The position numbers were made by a program, and so were the translations under genes. Under the pieces are notes generated by a model, which did no database searches, was not told the DNA's origin, and was given only the letters and a program-made list of their open reading frames with translations. Of a stretch of 64,000 bases of DNA, positions 12,986 through 44,012 are shown piece by piece. Location: assembly GCA_021186555.1 (NCBI GenBank), contig JAJKFL010000005.1:43705635-43769634 (forward strand), read 5' to 3'. Origin of the DNA: Reticulitermes speratus. Lineage: Eukaryota; Arthropoda; Insecta; Blattodea; Rhinotermitidae. How positions within the stretch are numbered: position 1 is the stretch's first letter; every line of letters starts with the position of its first letter.

Positions 12986-12989
12986 AAAT

Positions 12990-13200
12990 CCTTAGGTTTG
13001 GTTGGGAAATCAGAGGGAAAAAGACCTCTTGGAAGACCTAGGCGTAGATGTGAGTAGAATATTAAAGTGTAGCCTCAAGAAATAGTATAGGGAAGCGTGG
13101 ACTGGACTGATCTGGCTCAGGATAGGCACAAGTGGCAGGCTCTTGTAAAAACACCTTGTCTTGACATGGGCAAGGACTTGAAATGAAGACTGAAGCGCAT
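12990..13200 (+). pseudogene. LINE fragment, C-terminal end
   Basis: The plus strand reads VGKSEGKRPLGRPRRR near the start, then, across stops, a VDW-DLAQDRHKWQALV-like block. This is the same non-LTR retrotransposon tail as at 7500-8035. It is short and interrupted by stops. Confidence 0.8.
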
Positions 13201-14407
13201 TTTGAGACACGCATCGATACATATAGAATAGTTTACGTTTTTTTCCCCCCTTATGTGCGGTCTGAACTGTAAGATTACCTGTTACTGGGCCGGGACTTGA
13301 AGGCCGCCCCCTCGTGCGCCGCTGCTGTTATTAATTACAGTGGGGGAGTGTTGCGGTGCTTCAAACACTTGCCGCTCGGCACAGCCTGGCTGACCCGCAC
13401 TGACCTCGCAGATGGCGTGCCGGACAGATCTCACACTGTGCAAAAACGAGCTAAGCAAGGCGACTTGTGACTGTTCTGCATGTAGCCCGCCCACACAGAA
13501 GGAATTATTGCGGTTAGCAGTTCGTATTGGGGGAGTTCCGTACCGGAGACCGCTACCTGGACTGTTTCCATGTGTTTCCTCAGTCCCTCTTAGCAAATGC
13601 TGACATACTAGCTCAAGACCATAAATAACTACATGGAACAGAGTACGTAGTAGTTGGAAATCTAGTAGTCGCTAAGCCGCTCACGACGTTGTCCGATACT
13701 TCTGGGATCCAAACGTTGACATATAGGATCCAGCCAATACCTTCAAAGCGACCCGTTTAAATATTAGGCTATGTTAGATCCCACGTGGGGCTACGTTCTC
13801 CTAGAGACGTCTTCTTACTTTCAAATTAGCTACTAAACTTCTACATGTGTTACTTTCTTAGTCTTGTCGCCCGTAAGTGCAACACAGTCCCAAGCTCTTT
13901 CTGCTTCATTTGATCACTTAATATTCACTGAAGGTACAAATCATGAAGCTTTTCATTACACAGTTTTCTCCGACCTCCTGCTACTTCCTCTCTCTCAGGG
14001 CCAATCATTCTCGTCAATATTCGTAGCAAATAACAGGTAAAGTCACAGCAGCTTCATGTCGTAAAGTTGACACCGATGTTTCCCAAACGGTGCTTCGGGG
14101 AACCCAGACATGAGGCGCCCCTCAAGAAAATTCCATAATAAAATAGAAATAATAGTGTAAATATTAATGTCACAAAATGTACGTATATAGAGCAGAACTC
14201 GGTTATAACGTCATGAACGGGACTGAATATTTTGTGTCGTTATAAGTGAGTGTTGTTATAACCGAACAGAATAATGTTATAGTTAACAGTGAAGAATTAA
14301 TTGGTACCACATAATATCTGAGGCTATAGACGGGGTGTCGTATAAACCGACGTCGTTATAAACGGATTCGATTGTCTATATGATTCACTCTAAACATTTT
14401 TACTCTT

Positions 14408-14574
14408 GCGTGATTTCAGGCTTCCGCCGCGGTGTGAATGAAGCCTATGCTCTTCTGGGATGTTACGCAGCTTGACCCTTGAAGATGGGACCGATAGGCT
14501 CTCCCGAAACATCGGTAACGAACTAAACTAACTACCAATCAACGCTGCATAACATCCGAGAAGAGCGTAGACCT
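14408..14574. repeat. foldback module copy with GAAGA/GAAAC core
   Basis: Inverted arms at 14441-14470 and 14545-14574 contain CTCTTCTGGGATGTTACGCA and its near reverse complement. Between them lies CTTGAAGAT, then GGGA with TCCC able to pair, then CGAAACATCGG (about 14479-14515). The arms match 1682-1756. The central module matches those at 27455-27505 and 35573-35783. Confidence 0.65.
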
Positions 14575-15142
14575 AATTTTTATTCTTACTTTACAATGTT
14601 TCGTTTGTTCACACATTTCTGAATTGTTGCAACACTAGAACAGTTATAAAAACTGTAGATTTAAAATGAGGTTCTTTTTGCTATGGAACCGCGTGTACTT
14701 GTTAAGGTTCATTTTTCTTATACACAAAATGTGATTATATCTAAATATGTGCAATTAGATATGTCTCATGTCCTTGTCTAATATTTATTTATTTATCAGA
14801 TCTGTTATCCTCATTTATGCTCCACTGTCTTAGCTATGAGTTCATATACAGGAACACTATTAGGGTTTCCGCAGAAATTTTTCGAGTACAAAAAGGTTCC
14901 ATGACCAAGTTAAATTGGAAAACACCGCTTTAGGTAGCAGAGAGCAATTCTGACCGTAGAAAGCTTTGTCAGTGTCATCCCCAAACATGTCTTATCTGAA
15001 ATTTGCCACGTTTTCAGAGAATTTAGATATTATTAAGTTATGATTTTGTTCTGCGTTTTGGTGACGAGGTATGAACGCATAACAACTTAATTCTCGACCA
15101 CCTCCCTAAAATGTGGCCTATATGTTGAGAGAATATGTGCGC

Positions 15143-15500
15143 TTTTAGGCGCATTCGCATTTTCGCGGAAAGCGCATATTAGTGTCGCCATGTCCGTCGG
15201 TCTGTCCGTGTGCCCACGCGTGTTAGCGCGGCTCCCACTCGACGGTTTTCCGTGAAATTTGACATTGGATACTTTTAAGAAAATCTGTCCAGAAGCCTCA
15301 AATTTGCTTCAAATTGGACAAAAATTTCGGGCACATCACATGAACGCCTAAGCACGTTTTATTGTTCCCGGCGACGTACTTCGTCATAAAAGCATTTTCG
15401 TGCAATACTCATTATTGTTATACTGTTGACAGTGACATATAGCTCAACAACACAAAAAATGCATTGTTGCTTTTCCATTGCAACAATATTTACGCGAAGG
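15143..15500 (+). mobile_element. GGCGC inverted-repeat element, long-tail subfamily
   Basis: It begins TTAGGCGCATTCGCATTTTC, followed by AGCGCATATTAGTGTCGCC, GTCTGTCCGT and GGCTCCCACTCGACGG. Its 3' inverted end is ACGCGAAGGCG near 15491. The body aligns with 40777-41144, including a block around GTTGACAGTGACATAT. It has no coding capacity. Its 3' flank passes directly into the 44-bp array. Confidence 0.7.
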
Positions 15501-16075
15501 CGTCTCAATGTTACGTCATATGTACGTAGCCTCTGTTGTCCTTGCGTCTTAATGTTACGTTATACGTACGTGGCCTCTGTTGTCCTTGCGTCTTAATGTT
15601 ACGTCATACGTACGTGGCCTCTCTTGTCCTTGCGTCTTAATGTTACGTTATACGTACGTGGCCTCTCTTGTCCTTGCGTCTTAATGTTACGTTATGTACG
15701 TAGCCTCTGTTGTCCTTGCGTCTTAATGTTACGTTATAGTACGTGGCCTCCTCTTTTTCTCTGCGTGCTTCATTGTTACATTATACTACGTAGCCTCTGT
15801 TGTCCTTGCGTCTTAATGTTACGTTATAGTACGTGGCCTCTCTTGTCCTTGAGTCTCAACGTTACGTCATACGTACGTGGACTCTCTTGTCTTTGCGTCT
15901 TAATGTTACGTTATACTACGTGGCCTCTCTTGTCCTTGTGTCTCAATGTTACGTTATACTTGCGTGGCCTATCTTGTCCTTGTGTCTCAATGTTACGTTA
16001 TACTACGTGGCCTATTTTGTTCTTGTGTCTCAATGTTACGTTATACTACGTGGCCTATCTTGTCCTTGCGTTTTT
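15500..16075 (+). repeat. 44-bp minisatellite
   Basis: About thirteen copies of a unit near 44 bp containing TCTTAATGTTACGTTATACG and TACGTGGCCTCTCTTGTCCT. Units vary by one or two bases in length. The same sequence is present once, without expansion, just after the related element at 40777-41144. Long frames here come from a stop-poor unit. Confidence 0.9.
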
Positions 16076-35305
<19,230 letters not shown>

Positions 35306-35517
35306 GCACATCAAGATATGTTAAACTGTCAATTACAAGTCAAGACTATGAACATAATGGCTTTCCAACATAAAGTGTAGGTTCACATTCATCACAGCCA
35401 ACAGCATAAGATGAAGATGATTTGGATCCCTATTAATTTACCCACTTTTTGAAGTCTGCAGCAGTGATAAGTTGTAACAAGTTTGGTATAAACAATTAAT
35501 ACATTATGGGGAATGCT

Positions 35518-35523
35518 AATAAA
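35518..35523 (+). terminator. candidate Pax3/7 polyadenylation signal
   Basis: AATAAA, 213 bp after the stop. It is the first canonical hexamer downstream; the true cleavage site needs transcript data. Confidence 0.5.
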
Positions 35524-35572
35524 AGTCTGAGGTTAATGCAGCATTGTTACATAAACAAACCATAATTAAAAA

Positions 35573-35783
35573 TGGGATTCTGTTTTTCTGGAATGTGATG
35601 TTGCATCAATGGGTAATGCAATGCTGATGTTTCGAGGCAACATAATGTCCCCATCTTCAAGGGTTAATAGGTCCTTTTCTTCTAGGAACTACTGACCCTT
35701 AGAGATAAGGGCAATGCACTGCCTTGAAACACTGGGATCCAATTGCCCATTTTAGTGCCACATTCCAAAAGAATGGAATCCCA
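35573..35783. repeat. complete foldback element, about 211 bp
   Basis: TGGGATTCTGTTTTTCTGGA and its inverted partner ending at 35783 pair along almost the whole length, leaving a short TTTTCTTCT loop near 35676. Read on the minus strand it includes CTTGAAGATGGGGACATTAT and CTCGAAACATC, the module also seen at 14408-14574. Confidence 0.8.
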
Positions 35784-37480
35784 GTTACACCACTGCAAGA
35801 AGGCCAAAACATGCATAATTAAACTTTATTGGCTGTGTGTTCCATTAAAACAAAGGTGCGCACATGTGATCTGGCTAGCTGAGTGACAGTTACTATATGT
35901 AACCTACCTTTTCAATTTTACTTGCTAAATTCCTGACATATTGTTGATTGAACCATGTTCACCGAGGTACAAACTTATTCATTATCAATTAAGATACGTT
36001 TAATCAGAATTAAGATAAATTTAGCAAACACAAGTGAATTTACAAATGTGAAAGCAGCAGGTAAGGAAAAATAGGCATAGTGTAAAATTCATAGATCACA
36101 GGTAAATTCACAGCTAAAAATGTAACAAAGGAGAGAAAAACAAACAGAAAAGTGACATCAATACTATCAAATAATTCAAATAAGTAAAAATGCGGAAAAA
36201 TAAACAAAAGGAATCAGGGGGGAGTGGAGAGAGAATGCCTTAAATTTCATTGTCCTTTAGTCAGCCAGTTGCAGTGATGGTATGCACCTGTCATTCGGTT
36301 AAAAACACTCCATCATCTGCTTCTAGCCAGTCAAATGTAGTCATACCTGTCGAGCAACATGGCAGATCAAGTGATAACTGAGGATTAGAATTAGTTACTC
36401 GGTAGCCAGTGAAAGGTACAAAGCAACATCAGTCACAGCTACATGGCAGTTCAAGTGATCACTGCAGCCCAGAACTGGATGCTGCGTAGTCAATAAAATA
36501 TGCACAGTAACACCAGTCACAGCTAGTGGCAGTTCAAGTGATCCCTAGCCCAGAACCAGATGCTGGATAGCTAGTGAAATGTAGCCAGAAAATACAGTTA
36601 CTGCTACATGAAATGTAATAACCATGACTTCAACAGTCAAATCCTGAGCAAGTGTCAGTGACAGTGATTTTCAAGCAACAGTGATAAAACTGCTGTTGGT
36701 GTACCACTTGTCTCTAATAGATTAGCTCTTCCAAATAACATGAAATAAACATTTTATGTTACATCATTAGTTTCATACATAACATTGTTTTGAAGACTTG
36801 GACCAGTGAACACTAAATATGAAATGTGCTTATTTATTTGCAGTGTTCTGTTAATGTCACATAACTGGTTACTTCATGAAGCTTGGATATTCAGGTGATG
36901 TTTTAAAAATGGACAAACACACTGATTTTAGCATTGGGGATGTGGTACAGAACATTTGGGAGCCCTGACAACTCAGATAATTAATTTTTATTATTTGCGG
37001 TCATGTGTAACTGTACAATATTTTGCAGAATATCAAAAAGTATGAAGTGTTCATAACAAGTGAGGGATCAGGCTCTGGTAGGAGTCCCAAGTTTTTCTTC
37101 AAAAGTCTCAGTATTGCTGACTGAATATGGATGCCTTGACAAACCTTAATTGTGATAGCAAGAAATCCCATTCATTAAATTCCCACATGAAAGTAGAACA
37201 CAGCATAATGGAGGCCAATTTCTTTACTCAGGCTGTCAGTAAACTGTTTTAGCAACAAATCTTATTTGTCGTTTAAATGTTCCTTTATGTCTGATGTGAA
37301 GAGTTCAAGCATGACATGCAATTCACTGCTCTGAATGTTTTCAAAACTTAAGTCAATGTCATGAGGGCAAACATTCTAATTGAAAGCCTATTTATTTTTC
37401 TAAGATAAGGTGAGCCATGTCACACTGCATCAGTCAATAAATACTTGTTTATCTCTATTAGAGGCAGATTTTTAAACTAT
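35784..37480. other. CpG-poor DNA, no gene seen
   Basis: Could be a long Pax3/7 3' untranslated region or intergenic. It has a loose local repetition of CAGTTCAAGTGATC-type phrases at about 36350-36560 but no coding pattern. Confidence 0.4.
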
Positions 37481-37754
37481 GGTAAAAGTAAAGTTGTCCC
37501 TGTGCATGCCACGAAGGCATACGGGGGAGTAGAGGCTCCACTCATTCTTAACCTTAGCAGTATATGGAGTTGAGTGGTGAACTTCAGTCCCAGGGAAAGA
37601 ACCTCTGGTACCCATTAAATAGGAGGCAGGGTGGGACCCAGAGCCAGTCTGGACAATTTCGAGAAGAGAAATATTTCTTGCCCCTGCTGGGAATCAAACC
37701 CCAGACTGTCCAGCCCATAGTCTAGTCATTATACTGACTATGCTATACCGGCTC
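37481..37754 (-). repeat. tRNA-derived SINE, family C, full-length reference copy
   Basis: On the minus strand: GAGCCGGTATAGCATAGTCA, then TGGGGTTTGATTCCCAGCAG (B box), GGGCAAGAAATATTTCTC, CTGGGTCCCACC, and a 3' end GCATGCACAGGGACAACTTT. It is the best copy of the family and was used to recognise the others. Confidence 0.8.
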
Positions 37755-38284
37755 ATTTTTTAAATTTTGACAAATTCTATAATTCCATGTTACACATATC
37801 ATGGCATCACAGCTGCATAATGTACATACATATATCCCCTCAGTTGATAGAGCTGCACACCACTAAACATAGTGTGTCAGGGGTGCTCAACATCTTACTC
37901 TGTTGGCCAGTTACAGTAACTACAAAAGCTGGCACAGTCTACTTTGTTCAAAAAGCATGATGACAAAATGGTGAAGCTGCACATATGGACTACTATGCAA
38001 GCTGCAAGCCTAAACAAGTGATTCCCAAAATGTTGTATACAGAATTTTCTAGAAAATGTGAATAATTGTGTTGTTCTGTGTTCCAGTATTACTGTACAGT
38101 GAATTCATAAAAATGAAAACAGTGATATGCATGGTGCTGCCATATGTCTCTGCTTTGTACAAGTGTAACTTATTTATGCCTGTTCTAATTCCACAGCTGA
38201 AATTCAGATTCAAGTAACTTTGAAAATATGATGTAATGGGTGAGGTTTGACATTTTCACAGCAGTGACTATAAAAGATAACTAC

Positions 38285-38403
38285 CATCTGGGATGTGACG
38301 TGATGTAATGTGGTAGATATGTACTGACGTTTGAAATAAAAACATACCGTTTCCACCTTGGTATACATCTACCAAACTACACGGTGTTTACATCCCAGAT
38401 AAC
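38285..38403. repeat. foldback element, about 119 bp
   Basis: ATCTGGGATGTGACGTGATG at the left and its inverted partner ending ACATCCCAGAT at the right. Inside, TGGTAGATATGTAC and GTATACATCTACCA also pair. The GTGTAGTTTGGTAGA block (minus strand) recurs at 43030-43055. Confidence 0.75.
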
Positions 38404-40440
38404 TGTTGCCCTCATGATGTTACAGTTTAAATACATGGCACTGAGAGATTTGTGAAGACAGAATAGACATACATAAAAAAAAAATTTCTCAAAAAAAGTA
38501 CAATTTGAGATGGGGTGATGAAATTTGATAACTGCTGCTGTGGAGTGAGACATAGGCAGAGCACCACAGGATGTGCCTTATGCAGAATTTTTAAATAAAG
38601 GCAGGTGCACACCCCTATACAATCAGCCACTTCACAGCCACCTACTTCGTTATTGTTCTCCCATGTCCACTTTGCACCAAAATGTTGTATTTGTTTATTG
38701 ATTCTGCTTAGTCACACATCCAACCTTTCATAAGCTCCTACATGTAATTAACCCAGTAACAACAAGAAAAGAAGTGTTTACTCACAAGGTGCCCTCTGAC
38801 TCCTTTTTCCACTCACTTCTTTTCTTGTCGGTAAAATTATTTTCCTTGCCACTTTGTTGTAAGATTTATTTTCTTCTTAAAGGCTGAGACAAGATTTTTC
38901 AGTCATACAAAGGCACAGTAAAACAAATGTTTTTTTATAGTTTTAATATTTATTTTAGACGAAAATAACATTTCTGAACTGAACAGTAGCTTTTTTTTAT
39001 ATGACACATTGGATTCTTCAAAGAAAATTGAGCCATAAGTGGTCAGCCAGGCCTGCTGCACAAGCCCAGAATAAATTCCAAGGGTGGACCATGTGGAATT
39101 TGTGCTGAACAAACAAGTGTTCAGGCAGATTCTTTTCTGAACACTTTTGTTTTCCCCTATCAATTATCATTCCACCAATGCTCCATACTTGACTGTCTGC
39201 TGGGGGTGTTACAGTAGGCCACAGTACCAAGGGACTCAGTATCATCCCACTGCTGAAATTTGGATTGAACTTCTCAGTCACTTCTCTGTCCCTCTCTACT
39301 GAAGCTGATACACAGTACCATTCCTTGTGTTGTCCAAACAATTACCCCATCTGGTCTCCAAACAGCAATATATTCAGTAATGGCAGGTGTGTTTTAAATC
39401 TTCTGATAACGAGTGGGGTGTGTGCCTGTCTTGACACAAGTTGTTAGTTATTTAAGTAATATCTCCTCACCATAGACTAGCATGGCACTGGGAATGTATC
39501 ACAATCACCAAATAAAGGTATTTATCACACTTACAGGTTCTTTGTGTCCAGTATATCAGCCAACTGCATTATGAAATGAATCACTGACACATTCTTCCTC
39601 CTATGACTTTTGCTGTCAATATGAAGGCAGTGTGTTCTTCAAATCATTGCACAATGTTGGAAACCAAAAGACCATAATATTGTCACCATCACAAAAATGT
39701 AAAATCCTATAGATTTCCTGTGACCATCGTCTACAGCCATGCGAGACAAGTAAAATCACTGGTATTTGTACCAAGTTCCAAATGTTCACATTCACACAGA
39801 ATCAGTAATGCCATGTCTCCAGGTGCCTTCAAAGCAGGAGGATTCCCACAGATATGGAGTTGTGGTATTCCATGACTCAATATATTCACTGGATGGTTTA
39901 CTAGATATTGCTGACAATTGGATTGCACTGTGTCACTTGCTAGTACAGGATACAGTAGGATGATTAATCAGGAAGGATGTGCAATGAAGCTGTAGTGGCC
40001 AATTTTGCCTGTAGGGACTGAGAAAATTCAGGCATGATAACTGATCCTCACACATATTAAGTGTTGCTCATTTTACCCATGTTGCACAATATATGCAAGC
40101 GCACATTTATATATTTTTACAATGTCTAAGAAAATATGTGCCTATTACATTTTTATTAAACTGGTATGGACATGAAGCCATCAGAGGCTACCACCTGCAA
40201 TACCAACAAAATTATATGAAGTAACAGCAAAAGCAGGGCCTTGAAATATAGAGCTAAGGCCATCTTCTTGTGGTGGAGCTGGACTGTGGTATTGTGAGGC
40301 TGCTGTTCCAGCTCTACAAAACTACTATGTACATTGTATAATATAAACAGACTACAAGAACCGACAACAGTGGAAGCAGTCATGGACTGGAGGGCCACTA
40401 GTACACAAAACATCAGGTGGATACTGCACACGACATGATA
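38404..40440. other. no gene seen
   Basis: CpG-poor AT-rich DNA with only short frames and no repeat shared with other parts of the window. Confidence 0.4.
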
Positions 40441-40442
40441 AT

Positions 40443-40770
40443 AACGTCATATTTGATTAGAATCTGACAAGAATAATGCGTACTTGACATGAAGACTTGC
40501 GTACATTTAGGTAATATCTTGCTGAATTATTCTTAGAATGAGAAATTTTTCAGGCAAAAGCCGGAGAGAAAATCAAAAGGCACATTTTTTGTTCAATAAT
40601 TTTTTTTTTTCGAAAATCGTGCCGTTTACGAGATAATGCGGAAAAATATGGTACAGTCAGACAGGACATACATAACAATATAATATGGCGCAGAAAACTA
40701 ACGCACGAATACAGACACACACTCATAATATTTAATACTGTTGTCATAGGCACATTGGTGTGATAAGCCG
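40443..40770 (+). mobile_element. GGCGC inverted-repeat element, 3' part
   Basis: Contains ACATGAAGACTTGCGTACAT, AGAATGAGAAATTTTTCAGG and CGTGCCGTTTACGAGATAAT in the order found at 49085-49240. The 5' terminus is absent, and a second element of the family follows at once. Confidence 0.65.
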
Positions 40771-40776
40771 ATTTTA

Positions 40777-41180
40777 TGCGCGTTCGCATAGTAGCGAAAA
40801 TCGTATATTAGCTTCGTCTTGTCTGTCCTCAAGTATAAGAGCGGCTCCCGCTTGACGGAATTCCGTGAAATTTGGTATTGATAACTTTTATGCAAATTTG
40901 GCGAGAAAATCCAAATTTGGTTAAAATCAGACAAAAATATCGAGCACTTTACAATAGGACACAAGTGTGTTTCATGTTGTTGGCAGCTACATACATAGGG
41001 CAACAATAAATAGAATGCTTTGTTGCGTTTCCATGGCAAAGCTTTCAATACTTATTATATTGTTAACAGCGACATATGTATGTCAACAATACAAAGAAAA
41101 TGCAGTATGATTTCCCGTGGTAACGATGGTTAAGCGAAAGCGCCACAATGTTACGTAACACTTAAACTGCCTATCTTGTT
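40777..41180 (+). mobile_element. GGCGC inverted-repeat element, long-tail subfamily
   Basis: Starts TGCGCGTTCGCATAGTAGCG and reaches an inverted end GCGAAAGCGCC at 41134-41144. It continues with ACAATGTTACGTAACACTTA and CTGCCTATCTTG, a single copy of the sequence tandemly repeated at 15500-16075. Confidence 0.7.
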
Positions 41181-41229
41181 TTTTTAGATACACAGCGTCG
41201 ATGGGGGATGTTTAGTGGACGCACTGAAA

Positions 41230-41345
41230 GGATTTGGAAGGAAACGGTCGTGGCCTAATCGAGGTAATATACCGGAACAAGCCTGGAGAGAAAAACCACG
41301 AAAAACCTCAGGCAAGCCGGTGTCCTGGCCAGAATTTGAAATAGG
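41230..41345 (-). repeat. SINE-like fragment
   Basis: The minus strand carries GCCTGAGGTTTTTCGTGGTT, then TTCTCTCCAGGC and TAGGCCACGACCG, a string common in insect SINE bodies. The fragment at 49555-49700 has the related CCCTCAGACTCTCCAGG. Confidence 0.55.
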
Positions 41346-42984
41346 CACAGCGCGGAATACACACACATAAACAGCATTCCACATACACCAAACTTTTCGG
41401 TTTTATAGAATTTGCCAGCTGTACGTACATTTACACAATCATTTCTACTTATCATAATATTGCAGGACTTGGCGTACGTGCGGTGTGCATAAAACAGCAT
41501 TCTACGAGACTAACGTCTGTCGTATAAATAAAGAACACACATGTGAAGTGTAGCAAAATAATATAAATGGAGATAGCAGAACGCGGAGAATTGACCAATT
41601 TCCCTGCAACCGAAGAAAGAAAGGATAAATTATTTCCAAGTTAAAGGAAACTAGTTTCTTCACGAGCTTCACGACGTTGATTAGAAGGTGACGAGTGACA
41701 CGTCACACGCGACGTGTTGCGTAACAATATGGCCGCTCTCGTGGTAACAAAGTAAAGCAGGTGTATGTGTTTAACATAGAATGTCCATGGATCCTCTTTC
41801 CTCCTAACATGTCTGCTTTTTAGGGGTAAATTTTGATGTCCGTGCTCTTTTTTGCTAAATTGATGAAATGTCTTCGTTCTCTGTATTTCATTCTTACAAA
41901 CTTAAGTCCTTCAGTGATCAGTCCTCTCAAACGTTTTGAAGAAATACTCTATGTTGGTGCGCAAAATGTCTTGGAGTGTTGATAATTGACGTCAAAATTG
42001 AATCACTGTAATAGCCTATTGGTAGCTTTTAAAAATAGGATATTAGTGAATGTTTTTAAACTTACTGTTTATGTTGTTATATCCGAAAGTCAATATTGTG
42101 TTTCTAAGTTTGCACATTAAAACGACTTCGGCTACTTGGTTTTGAAGTCGTATTCGTTGCGGGGGGCACAGTTGAAATAATGTCGCGTTGCTGCACGCCT
42201 GTACCTTAAACAATGTTGCAACTGCTAGTGCCAAGTTTTAATTGTGTATTCTGTCACGGAGAGGAACACGTCGTTTATAAGTTTAAAACATTTGAAATTA
42301 TCCAATCTCATTTTGATTGGTTTAAGACGTGATGATAACATCACCTACCTACTGATGGAACTGCGCCAAACAACAATGGTCTTCAAAATAAGGTTTCTCT
42401 TGGGAAAAGTTTCTGCAATGTTCGGCTTTATCTCGGGTATTTTGGCATTTCGACTAATTTATTTGTACTTTCGTTTACATTTGCCAGCATTTTATAACAA
42501 TATACACACTCAAGAGATGAACGTTTCAACAGACACTAAGCAGAAAAGAGATCACTGAGCCTGTGCCCGCGAATTTAGTAAGTGTGCAGGTACTACTGTC
42601 ATAAGTATAGCAGTATGAAGTGGTAGAAACGTCAGTAGTCTTTTATTCTCTGTTCGTTCATTTCCTGAGTTCAGATATTGTATTAAAAAAAAATAATTCT
42701 TCATTAATATATCCGTAGCAAAAAGATTGTTTCGACTAGAAAACTTAAGAATTCTACATCCCAACATTTATGCTCGTAAAAATGTTACCCACATTTTGGA
42801 ACTCAACTGTTATCCAGAGTTTACAGGAAAAGGGAACAAGACTGTGACAATGTTTCGCCTAGGGTCCTATTTTTTTTACTCACGAAATCTGGTCATGTTA
42901 TTTCAACAGTTAATAAGTAGGTTATTATGTGTAACCTGTACTGCGTTGCCCATAAATGATAGTAATACAGTACGCGATGTAAGT
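41346..42984. other. no gene supported
   Basis: CpG-containing DNA. A 104-codon frame at 42244-42558 (+) has a hydrophobic middle but no recognisable family, splice context or start context, so I do not call it. Confidence 0.35.
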
Positions 42985-43110
42985 TGAGGTTCTCACGGCG
43001 GTAACTAGAGGATAATTGTATTGTGGAATAAGACGCCGTGTAGTTTGGTAGACATAAACCTCTGTTCCAGAGGAACATACTGCCTACATGTCCCTGATAA
43101 TTTATACAGC
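42985..43110. repeat. partial foldback module
   Basis: TTGAGGTTCTCACGGCGGTA, AAGACGCCGTGTAGTTTGGT and AGAGGAACATACTGCC occur in order. The first block matches 1651-1670 and the second matches the arm at 38340-38400. Confidence 0.55.
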
Positions 43111-43219
43111 ATATTCCTCTGAAGGGTTAAAATGAGACATAAGTTAAAATGTTCAGTTCCAAAGAATGGAGAACTGAGAGATGTGTGGGCTGCTTCGGTG
43201 TGCATGGCAGAGAAACTGA

Positions 43220-43365
43220 AATCTACTACAGATGTTACTGCATGATGGGCTATATATGTATGAATGGAATTAATAAGACACATGAAAATTGCACCGTAAC
43301 ATATTATTATTACACAATGGGCTATATTTGTGTGAAAGGAACTGATGAAAAAGACACATGAAAAC
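43220..43365 (+). repeat. two-copy direct repeat, about 80 bp
   Basis: TGGGCTATATATGTATGAAT...AAGACACATGAAAA is followed by TGGGCTATATTTGTGTGAAA...AAGACACATGAAAA. It lies inside an otherwise unexplained 176-codon minus-strand frame. Confidence 0.6.
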
Positions 43366-43755
43366 ACGGCAAGAGATGTTGTTAGTGCATAGTAGGCAAT
43401 TACATAATAAACATTATATCTGCCTGTTAGTGTTGCAGAAATGAGAAAGACCGTCGACTGTGTTGTGATGGTGCTAATGCTGCCAAAATATTGTTTCACA
43501 CAATGGCGTCGCTTCGGGAAGTTTGATTGTAACAAAACTTACATATGACCCTGCTCGATACTTCTTCCCTAACATTACAGACGTTAAAATATTACAGACC
43601 CACTTCAAAAATCTGAAACGAAAATCCTGCAGATTTCCTTAAATATTTCAGAGGTCTGACTACGGTTAAAGATCCTGCACAATCTGGCCGCGTGCAAATT
43701 TAATGGCGCGAGGCGACAAAAAAAGAACATGCATAGACACCTGATTGCAGTCGCC

Positions 43756-44012
43756 ATGGCAGCGGTCGAAACAACTGAGCGTCGTTTCCGCGTGTTCCGG
43801 GTGCTGTTCTACCTTACAGGCAACCCGATGCTGAGCGTCTCAACGGCCACAGCCTACCGGGCGTACTCTGTCGTCATTATGACGTGTGTCTCCATCACGT
43901 CCCTTACGATGACTCTGGACCCGCTCATGAACCTGGCAGACCTGGAGCACTGCATGCAGAGCGCTCGCGTCGTCATCCCGATGTTCATATGTCTCTGGAT
44001 ACACATCCTCAG
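43756..44012 (+). CDS. Or exon 1
   Basis: From MAAVETTERRFRVFRVLFYL through two hydrophobic stretches to PMFICLWIHIL. Donor is AG|GTAAGA with two codon bases left over. Confidence 0.82.

Noticed and set aside
41700..41790. CpG-rich stretch with ATGGCCGCTCTCGTGGTAAC resembling a first exon and donor
   Set aside because: Only five codons, no promoter element and no matching downstream exon; too weak to report.
42244..42558. 104-codon frame with a possible membrane segment
   Set aside because: No homologous family recognised; AT-rich sequence produces such frames by chance.
43005..43535. 176-codon minus-strand frame with hydrophobic stretches
   Set aside because: It covers a foldback fragment and a two-copy direct repeat, matches no family I know, and lacks splice or start support.
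43729..43755. Earlier in-frame ATG as the odorant receptor start
   Set aside because: ATG 43756 has a better context (GCCATGG) and gives a family-typical N-terminus; the earlier one remains possible.
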